A DNA stretch of 64,000 nucleotides, from NCBI GenBank assembly GCA_021806645.1, contig JAJZQX010000013.1, positions 1-64,000 of the forward strand, in the 5' to 3' direction. Position numbers and translations under genes: made by a program. Positions within the stretch are counted from its first letter, which is position 1; each line of letters opens with the position of its first letter. Below are positions 57,791 through 64,000 of this stretch, one piece after another. The notes beneath the pieces were generated by a model that saw only the letters and a program-made list of their open reading frames with translations, was not told the DNA's origin and ran no database searches. Origin of the DNA: Myxococcales bacterium (GTDB lineage Bacteria > Myxococcota > Myxococcia > Myxococcales > Anaeromyxobacteraceae).

Positions 57791-57847
57791 CCCTGGAACG
57801 AGAAGGGCCCGGCCACCTCGCGGCGACCGGGCCCTCGTGCTCCAGGG
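57791..57847. terminator. Two-layer hairpin between convergent genes
   Basis: The outer stem CCCTGGA/TCCAGGG (57791-57797 with 57841-57847) encloses a stronger inner stem AGGGCCCGG/CCGGGCCCT (57804-57812 with 57827-57835). It lies between the ends of nadA and the S46 peptidase gene and probably serves both. T-runs are absent. Confidence 0.6.
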
Positions 57848-57858
57848 GTCCAGGACGG

Positions 57859-59913
57859 CTACTTGCCCGGCTTCAGCTCGTCCACGATCCGCTGCGCCCC
57901 GTAGATCTTCTGGAGCGCCTCGACGAGCGCGGAGGAGTGGACCGCCACCGTGCGGTTCACCGCCGGATCGAAGCCGTAGTCACCGCCCAGCGACTGGATG
58001 TTGCCGTCGAAGACCAGCCCCACCACCTCGCCCCGGGCGTTGATCACCGGCGAGCCGGAGTTGCCGCCGATGATGTCGTTGCTGGTGACGAAGTTGAACG
58101 GCGTCTTCGGGTCGATCTTGCCCTTGGCGTCGAGCCAGGTCTTGGGCAGCGCGAACGGCTCGCGGCCGGTGGCGCGCAGGTAGGCTCCGCCCATGGTGGT
58201 GAAGGGCGCGATCCACTTGCCGTTCTCCTCGTACCCCCGCACCGCGCCGTAGGAGAGGCGCGGCGTGAAGGTGGCGTCCGGATAGGCGCTGGTCCCCTCG
58301 ACCGCGAAGTGGGCCTGGGCGATCAGCTCCTGGTTCTTCACCAGCACCGGCTGGATGGTGTCCTCGTACTGCTTGCGGACCGCCCGGCCGTCGTCGTCGA
58401 TCGACCTGGCGAAGGCCAGCATGGCGTCGGTCTTGGCGGCCTCCTCGAGCGCGGCCGGACCGCCGTCCCAGAGCTTCTTGCGGACCGAGACGTCGGCCAG
58501 CCGGGTGCCCTTGACCAGTTCCTCGGCCAGCTCGGCCGGCGCCTTCTGGCCCAGCGCCTTCTTGACGAACGGATCGTCGGCGCCCAGCTTCTCGCGCATC
58601 TTGGTGAGGAGGTGGGTGAGCTCGAAGACCTCGAACTCCGGGAAGACCGGCGCGGGGGAGAACAGCCCCTGCGTCAACTGCGGCAAGGCCGCGTCGGAGT
58701 ACTCACGGAGCCGCTCCGCGTTCGGCTTGGCGCGCTCGGCGGCGGCGCGCACCAGGACGCGCGCCACGCCCAGCAGCTCGCCGGCGCGGAGCCTCTCCTT
58801 GAACTCGAGCTGCCGCCGGAGCTTCTTGGCGTCGGCCACGGCCCTCGCGACCGCGTCGAAGGCCCCCAGGTACTGCTTGCCCTTCTCGCCGTCCCGGGCC
58901 AGCGCCGCCTTGAACTCGGCCTCGGCCTTCACCTTGGTCTCGAAGAAGGCCTTGTCCTGCAGCGCCTCGAGCCGGCCGGTCAGCGCCTTCAGGCTGTTCT
59001 CGACGTAGAAGAGCGTGGCGTTGGAGTGGCGGGCCTGCTCGGCGCCGCGGTGGGCGTACTCGGTCAGCTTGCCGCGCAGCTCGGACAGGGCCACCAGCCG
59101 CTCGGGCAGCGCCGTGTCGCGCAGGTACTCGAGCTGCGCCACGGTGAGCTTCCGGTCGGTGCCGCCCGGGTTGCCTGAGACGAAGGTCAGCTCACCGTCC
59201 TTGGCCCCGGCCGCGGACCAGCGGAGCCAGTCCTTCATCGCGGCCGGCTTGCCGTCCTGGTAGACGCGGATGAAGGCGACGTCCAGGTCGTAGCGCGGGA
59301 ACGTGAAGTTGTCTGGGTCGCCGCCGAAGAAGGCGATGGCGAACTCGGGGGCGAAGACCAGGCGGACGTCCTGGAAGCGCCGGTACCTGTAGAGGTTGTA
59401 GATGCCGCCGCGGTAGAGGCTCACCACCTCGCAGCGGAGCGTGTCGGCGGTCTGGCACTCCTTCTCGATGGCCGCCTGCGCCCCGCGCTGGGCCAGGAAG
59501 AAGTCACGGCCGCTCTTTCCCGCGGTCGCCTTGCTCATCCGCGCGGTGACGTCGGAGATGCCGACCAGCTGGTTCACCTCCAGCTCGGGGCACTTCACCT
59601 CGTCGGACGGCGCCTTGGCGAGGAAGCCGCTCTTCACGAAGTCCTTCTCCCCGGTGGAGAGCTGCTCGATGCAGGAGTGGGCGCAGTGGTGGTTGGTCAT
59701 CACCAGGCCGCGATCCGAGACGAAGCTGGCCGAGCAGCCCTGCGCGAGGCGGGCCGAGGAGAGCCGGACGTGGTCGAGCCAGCCGTCGGTGACCTTGAAG
59801 CCGTAGGCCTTCTCGACCGCGGCCTTGGGGAAGTTGTTGAAGGTCCACATCCCTTCGTCGGCGCCGGCGAGCGCCGGGGCGACGAGGAGGGTGACGATGA
59901 GCAGTCGCTTCAT
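57859..59913 (-). CDS. S46-family dipeptidyl peptidase (DPP7/DPP11-like)
   Basis: 684 aa from the ATG at 59913. Signal peptide KRLLIVTLLVAPALAGADEGMW. The trypsin-like triad is split around a large helical insertion: His in LVMTNHHCAHSC, Asp in FPRYDLDVAFIRVY, and Ser in GGNSGSPVINARGEVVGLVFDGN. The family start GMWTFNNFP is present. S46 enzymes remove dipeptides from peptide N-termini in the periplasm and allow growth on peptides. Whether it prefers acidic or hydrophobic residues cannot be told from motifs alone. Confidence 0.93.
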   Translation of the reverse strand: MKRLLIVTLLVAPALAGADEGMWTFNNFPKAAVEKAYGFKVTDGWLDHVRLSSARLAQGCSASFVSDRGLVMTNHHCAHSCIEQLSTGEKDFVKSGFLAKAPSDEVKCPELEVNQLVGISDVTARMSKATAGKSGRDFFLAQRGAQAAIEKECQTADTLRCEVVSLYRGGIYNLYRYRRFQDVRLVFAPEFAIAFFGGDPDNFTFPRYDLDVAFIRVYQDGKPAAMKDWLRWSAAGAKDGELTFVSGNPGGTDRKLTVAQLEYLRDTALPERLVALSELRGKLTEYAHRGAEQARHSNATLFYVENSLKALTGRLEALQDKAFFETKVKAEAEFKAALARDGEKGKQYLGAFDAVARAVADAKKLRRQLEFKERLRAGELLGVARVLVRAAAERAKPNAERLREYSDAALPQLTQGLFSPAPVFPEFEVFELTHLLTKMREKLGADDPFVKKALGQKAPAELAEELVKGTRLADVSVRKKLWDGGPAALEEAAKTDAMLAFARSIDDDGRAVRKQYEDTIQPVLVKNQELIAQAHFAVEGTSAYPDATFTPRLSYGAVRGYEENGKWIAPFTTMGGAYLRATGREPFALPKTWLDAKGKIDPKTPFNFVTSNDIIGGNSGSPVINARGEVVGLVFDGNIQSLGGDYGFDPAVNRTVAVHSSALVEALQKIYGAQRIVDELKPGK

Positions 59914-60073
59914 GAGGTGGTTCTCCAGGGATGTGGCCAGGCGGGCCCCGCCGCGACTGGACCTGTTGTCCGCTGGGAAACAGAGGCGGGGCGCCCCGAT
60001 TCGTGACAGGAGGACGTGGAACTTCGGCCCGTTGCTCGCCCCACGGCCCAACGTGGGCTAAAATGGTCAATTC

Positions 60074-61744
60074 ATGAACCGGAACCGGCTCAAGCTCTGG
60101 CTCTACATGCTCCTGTTCGCGGTCGCTGGGGCGGCCAACCTCCTTGGGCTCACCGGTGAACTGGCGGCCCGGGCGCTGCGTGGGGCCGATGACGGGCTCC
60201 AGGTCGGCGCGGCCCAGGTGCGTGGCGCCGAGCGGCTCATGGCCAGCGAGGCGGCCGCCGTCACCGGGCTGGCGGTCAAGAACGCCGAGCTGCTGGAGGC
60301 GCTCTTCGCCGCGCCGCCCCGCTCGATCCAGGCCGGCAGGAAGAAGGGCCAGGCGACGGGCCAGGACGAGGCGGCCGGGAGCGAGGCCCGCTGGGCGGCC
60401 ACCGAGGCGGCGGCCCGGACGGCGGTCGAGGAGGCCGCCAGCCGGCTCGGCATCACGTTGCCGCCCAACGCCTTCTGGGCGGTGGCCAACCAGGAGTGGC
60501 TCGAGAAGAAGATGCCCGGGGCCTTGCAGGACCCCCAGCGCAAGGAGGCGGCCAGCTTCCTGCGCGACGCCGCTTCCGGCACGCCGCGTCGCGGGTACGT
60601 GCGGGTCAACGACGGGCTCTGGTACGGCGTCGCCTATCCGGCCGGGGAGGGGGCGGCGCTGGTGCTCTTCCTTCCGCTCGATCTCGCCTGGGCGAAGAGC
60701 ATGGCGCTGGCCAGCGGCGTCGACGTCACGCTCGACGTCGGCACCCCGCAGCTGGTGACCACCGTCCGGCCCGACCTGGCCAGGCGGCTGGTCAAGAGCG
60801 CCACCGTCACCCCGAAGGTGCCGGTCAGCGAGGGGACCGTGCCGCCGGTGCTGCTGGAGCAACCGTTCAAGGTCCGCGTGCCGGTGCTCTTCGTGAAGGC
60901 ACCGGCGGCGCGGGCGCTGGCCGTGCCGCTGGCCGGCCTCTCCAGGGGCTTCCTGGTCCTCTCGGTCCCGACGGTCAGCTACTTCAGCGACCTGGCGCGC
61001 TACCAGTGGACCCTGCTCACCATCCTCGCGGCGCTGTTGCTGGTCGGGCTGCTGCTCGGCGTGCTGGTCAAGACCGAGGTGCTCCCGCAGGTCCCGGCGA
61101 CGCTGGTCTCGGCGGCCACCAAGATCGAGCGGGGCGACTTCTCCGCCCGGGCCCCGGAGTTCCTCGGCGCCCTCGGGACGGTGGCCGGCGCGCTCAACAA
61201 GGCCGCCGCCGCCGCCGAGGCCGCGGCCGTCCGGCTCGCCACCGGCGATCCCTTCTCTTCCGGCCAGGGCGGACAGAAGTTCAACCTGCCGGCGGAGCCA
61301 AGCTTCACCTTCCCGCCGTCCGGCCCCGGGCCGGCCCCAGCGGCGATCGAGGCGCGCGACAGCACGGCGAAGATCACCGGTGGAACGACGGGCTTCCCGC
61401 TCTCGGCCTTCGAGGCCACGCCGCCGCCCGCGCCGGCCCCCGCCCTGGACTCCACCCAGGCGCCGCCGCAGCGCCCGACCTCCACCTCCCTGTTCCAGGC
61501 GGTCACGCCGCCGGCGGCCGCCGAGGAGAGCGACGAGGAGCACTGGCTCAACGTCCACGCCGAGTTCCTGCGCGTCCGGGCCCAGTGCGGTGAGCCGGTC
61601 GACGGGCTGGGCTACGAGCGGTTCCGACCCAAGCTGGAGAAGAACAAGCAGCAGCTGATGGAGAAGCACGGCTGCCGGACCGTCCGCTTCAGCGTCTACG
61701 TGAAGGACGGCAAGGCGGCGCTGCGGGCCACGCCGGTCAAGTAG
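60074..61744 (+). CDS. Two-span membrane protein with sensor-like periplasmic domain
   Basis: 556 aa with an ATG start. Membrane spans at about 8-28 and 314-338 flank a periplasmic region of about 285 residues (with NDGLWYGVAYPAGEGAALVLFLPLDLAW, cache-like). After the second span comes a HAMP-like stretch (LVSAATKIERGDFSARAPEFLGALGTVAGALNKA), then a long Pro/Ala-rich linker. A conserved C-terminal module follows (HWLNVHAEFLRVRAQCGEPVDGLGYERFRPKLEKNKQQLMEK, then VRFSVYVKDGKAALRATPV). That last module is of a kind seen in myxobacterial proteins of unknown function (MXAN_5187-like, from memory). No kinase or methyl-accepting domain is present. Confidence 0.7.
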   Translation: MNRNRLKLWLYMLLFAVAGAANLLGLTGELAARALRGADDGLQVGAAQVRGAERLMASEAAAVTGLAVKNAELLEALFAAPPRSIQAGRKKGQATGQDEAAGSEARWAATEAAARTAVEEAASRLGITLPPNAFWAVANQEWLEKKMPGALQDPQRKEAASFLRDAASGTPRRGYVRVNDGLWYGVAYPAGEGAALVLFLPLDLAWAKSMALASGVDVTLDVGTPQLVTTVRPDLARRLVKSATVTPKVPVSEGTVPPVLLEQPFKVRVPVLFVKAPAARALAVPLAGLSRGFLVLSVPTVSYFSDLARYQWTLLTILAALLLVGLLLGVLVKTEVLPQVPATLVSAATKIERGDFSARAPEFLGALGTVAGALNKAAAAAEAAAVRLATGDPFSSGQGGQKFNLPAEPSFTFPPSGPGPAPAAIEARDSTAKITGGTTGFPLSAFEATPPPAPAPALDSTQAPPQRPTSTSLFQAVTPPAAAEESDEEHWLNVHAEFLRVRAQCGEPVDGLGYERFRPKLEKNKQQLMEKHGCRTVRFSVYVKDGKAALRATPVK

Positions 61745-61784
61745 GCGCCGCCCGCGGCGGCCTCGGGCCCGCCGGGAGCGCTCG

Positions 61785-64000
61785 TCAGCGGTCGTCGAGG
61801 AAGAAGTTCTGCGGCGGGCTGACCGGCCTGTCGCTCACCGCCTCGGTCGGAGCCGTGCCGGCCACGAACGACATCGGCTCCGCCTCCGGCTGCCCCGGCT
61901 TCGGCTCCGCCGCCAGCAGGCCGGTGGCCGGGTCGATGCGGGCGAACTGGACGCCCTCGGGCGCCAGGAACGGGACGACCGGCTCGCCGCCGAGCGCCCC
62001 CTTCATGAAGGCGAGCCACGCGGGCAGCGCCGCCGCGGCGCCCGTCTCCCTGGGGCCGAGCGGGGCGTGGTCGTCGAAGCCGATCCAGACGCCGGCCACC
62101 AGGTCGGGGGTGTAACCCACGAACCAGGCGTCGCGGTGTTCCTGCGCCGTGCCGGTCTTGGCGGCGGTCGGCCGGGCCAGGGCCTTGGCGCCGATGCCGG
62201 TGCCGTGCTCGACCACGTCGCGCAGCATGTCGGTGAGCACGAAGGCCACCTCGGGCCGGGTGCCGGTGGGGGGGATGGTGAAGTCGGGGGGCCGCGGCGA
62301 CGATCCGGCTTCCGCGCCGGCCTCCGCGGGAGCCGGCCCGTCGAGGCGCAGCGGCGCCACCGGGATGGGGAGCGGGGCCGGGGCCTCGGTCGGCGGCAGC
62401 CAGCTCTCCAGCACCTCGCCATTGCGGTCGCTCACCTCCAGGACGAAGGCCGGCGGCAGGAAGCGCCCCTGCGCCGCGATGCTGGCGTAGGCGTTGGTCA
62501 GCTCGAGCGGCGTCACCTCGCCGGTGCCGAGCGCCAGCGTCAGGTTGCGAGGCAGGTCGCTCTCGATCCCCATGCGGCGGGCGAAGGCGATCACCGCGTC
62601 GGGTCCAAGCGCGTCGGTCAGCTTCACCGACACCGTGTTCTTGGAGTGGGCCAGCGCGCTCTCCAGCAGCATCGGTCCGTCGAACTGGTCGCGCTCGTAG
62701 TTGCGCGGCTTCCACTCCTTGCCGGTCCACGGGTCGCGGTAGAGGTCGGGCGTGTCGTAGACCAGCGTGGACGGCGTGAAGCGGCGCGACTCGATGGCCG
62801 CGCCCCAGACGAACGCCTTGAACGAGCTTCCCGGCTGGCGCCTGGCCTGCGTGGCCCGGTTGAACTGCGAGCGGAGCGCGCCCAGGCCACCGACCAGCGC
62901 CCGCACCTGCCGCGAGACCGGTTCGATGGCCACCAGCGCCCCCTGCACCCTGGGGCGCTGCTCCAGCGAGAGGGCCAGCGGCCTCCCGGCGCGCGCCAGC
63001 GCCTCCGGCGGCGTGGCGGACGGCAGCACCCGGGTCAGCACCACGTCCCCCACCGCCAGCACCTGCTTCACGCTGCGCGGCGCGGCGGTGCCGCTGGTCG
63101 GGTTCCACTTCCGGGCCCAGCCAAGGTCGGAGAACGGGATCGTCCCGGTGGCGCCGCCGAGGTCGAGCGTGGCCTTCTTGCCGTCGACGGCGGTGACCAG
63201 CGCGGCCTGGAGGCCGTCGGCCGCGAGCGGCCGGACCCGGATCATCCTGCGCAGGTCGGCCGAGGCCGGGTCGGTCCCGGGATCGAGCTCGTCGGGATCG
63301 ACCGAGGCGAGATCCCAGACCAGCACCTGCCCGCCGCGCGCCGCGGCCGCGTCCAGCCGCTCGCGCCAGGCGGGCAGGGCGGCGGCCAGTTGTTCGGGCG
63401 TGAGCCTGAGCAGCGGCCCACGCCAGCCCTGGCGCCGGTCCACCAGGCGCAGGTCGGCCTCCAGCGCCGCCTCGGCCTGCCGCTGCATGGCGGGATCCAT
63501 GGCCACCTTGACCACCAGGCCATCGGTCTCGACCCGCTCGGCGCCGTAGCGGGTGTCGAGGTAGTCGCGGACCACGTCGGCGTAGGAGGCGCCGGGCGGC
63601 TCGGGCTCGGGCGGCGCCACGGCGATGGGGCGGGCGATCTCGGCCTCGGCCTGCTCGGCGGTGATGTGCCCGTCCGCGGCCATGCGCTTCAGCACGTAGA
63701 TCTGGCGGGCCTTGGCGGCCTTGGGATGCGCCACCGGCGAGAGGCGCGCCGGCGACTGGATGGTCCCGGCCAGCGCGGCCGCCTCGCCCAGCGTCAACTC
63801 GGTGACCGGCTTCCCGAAGTAGTAACGACTGGCCTCCTCGACGCCGTAGCGCCGGTGGCCGAAGTAGATCTGGTTCAGGTAGAGCCAGAGGATCTCGTCC
63901 TTCTCCAGGTTCTGCTCGAGGCGGGGGGCGAGGACCAGCTCCTTCACCTTGCGCTTGTACTTCCAGTCGTTCGACAGCAGGAAGGTCTTGACCACCTGCT
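61785..64000 (-). CDS. Class A penicillin-binding protein (PBP1-like), N-terminus beyond window
   Basis: The C-terminal 738 residues are visible; the start lies past the right edge. The glycosyltransferase end is seen (LVLAPRLEQNLEKDEILWLYLNQIYFGHRRYGVEEASRYYFGK). The transpeptidase has SxxK in PGSSFKAFVWG, SxN in AHSKNTVSVKL and KTG in AAKTGTAQEH. An inserted domain of about 150 residues sits between the two catalytic parts (around residues 180-300 of the visible part), as in PBP1A. The tail after the transpeptidase is Pro-rich. The enzyme polymerises and crosslinks peptidoglycan on the periplasmic face. Confidence 0.94.
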   Translation of the reverse strand, partial: QVVKTFLLSNDWKYKRKVKELVLAPRLEQNLEKDEILWLYLNQIYFGHRRYGVEEASRYYFGKPVTELTLGEAAALAGTIQSPARLSPVAHPKAAKARQIYVLKRMAADGHITAEQAEAEIARPIAVAPPEPEPPGASYADVVRDYLDTRYGAERVETDGLVVKVAMDPAMQRQAEAALEADLRLVDRRQGWRGPLLRLTPEQLAAALPAWRERLDAAAARGGQVLVWDLASVDPDELDPGTDPASADLRRMIRVRPLAADGLQAALVTAVDGKKATLDLGGATGTIPFSDLGWARKWNPTSGTAAPRSVKQVLAVGDVVLTRVLPSATPPEALARAGRPLALSLEQRPRVQGALVAIEPVSRQVRALVGGLGALRSQFNRATQARRQPGSSFKAFVWGAAIESRRFTPSTLVYDTPDLYRDPWTGKEWKPRNYERDQFDGPMLLESALAHSKNTVSVKLTDALGPDAVIAFARRMGIESDLPRNLTLALGTGEVTPLELTNAYASIAAQGRFLPPAFVLEVSDRNGEVLESWLPPTEAPAPLPIPVAPLRLDGPAPAEAGAEAGSSPRPPDFTIPPTGTRPEVAFVLTDMLRDVVEHGTGIGAKALARPTAAKTGTAQEHRDAWFVGYTPDLVAGVWIGFDDHAPLGPRETGAAAALPAWLAFMKGALGGEPVVPFLAPEGVQFARIDPATGLLAAEPKPGQPEAEPMSFVAGTAPTEAVSDRPVSPPQNFFLDDR

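Overview
The window is very GC-rich (about 70% by eye), with the compact, same-strand gene clusters and GTG/TTG starts of a myxobacterium-like deltaproteobacterium (Myxococcota). The gene content (large two-domain M16 peptidase, S46 dipeptidyl peptidase, PilT, group-4 hydrogenase-like genes, a selenocysteine-containing SelD, many two-component parts) fits an Anaeromyxobacter-type organism. That assignment is inferred from style and content, not from a database match.

Layout. 1-36: start of an IS110-type transposase running off the left edge. 139-5969: two TPM-domain proteins, a double ABC ATPase (ModF-like) and a secreted M16 peptidase. 6160-7031: a decayed HNH endonuclease gene. 7519-19908: a housekeeping block with a pseudouridine synthase, UvrD/Rep helicase, a small ferredoxin-like protein, rplM-rpsI, pilT, recX, a BamD-like lipoprotein, a TPR protein, selD with an in-frame UGA, an amidase, RNase PH and RdgB. 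19956-20442: four tRNA genes (Pro, His, Arg, Lys). 20737-24673: an accessory, defence-like block with a HigBA-type toxin-antitoxin pair, a 5'-truncated restriction nuclease fused to an S24 (LexA-like) domain, a tiny coupled ORF, an Mrr-like endonuclease and a uracil-DNA-glycosylase-like protein. 24689-27760: a two-component operon (response regulator plus hybrid REC-PAS-PAS kinase) flanked on both sides by broken signalling genes. 27982-30723: a SulP transporter with STAS and four CBS domains.

30760-40272 is the most distinctive region. A pseudo-receiver protein and a sigma-54 activator with a degenerate receiver lie divergent to a six-gene operon for a membrane complex related to hydrogenase-4/complex I (HyfB, C, E, F, G and a fused H-I). 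The large subunit lacks the CxxC pairs that bind the NiFe centre, while the Fe-S relay and the proton-pump subunits look intact. It therefore looks like an energy-converting hydrogenase-related (Ehr) complex with an unknown electron donor or acceptor rather than a hydrogenase. A sigma-54 type -24/-12 element sits just before hyfB.

40457-44634: a collagen-repeat lipoprotein, a membrane-anchored protein, malic enzyme, a TPR protein and an SspB-like protein. 44697-54141: tRNA-Leu and the protein quality-control set tig-clpP-clpX, and later lon, separated by small accessory elements. These are a DUF4160/DUF2442 remnant, a second HigBA-type pair, and a class V aminotransferase whose last 48 codons recur as a stranded copy 1.35 kb away. 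54145-64000: an RsmJ-like methyltransferase, an alpha/beta hydrolase with its TetR regulator and a perfect palindromic operator, nadA, an S46 peptidase, a membrane sensor-like protein, and a class A penicillin-binding protein cut by the right edge.
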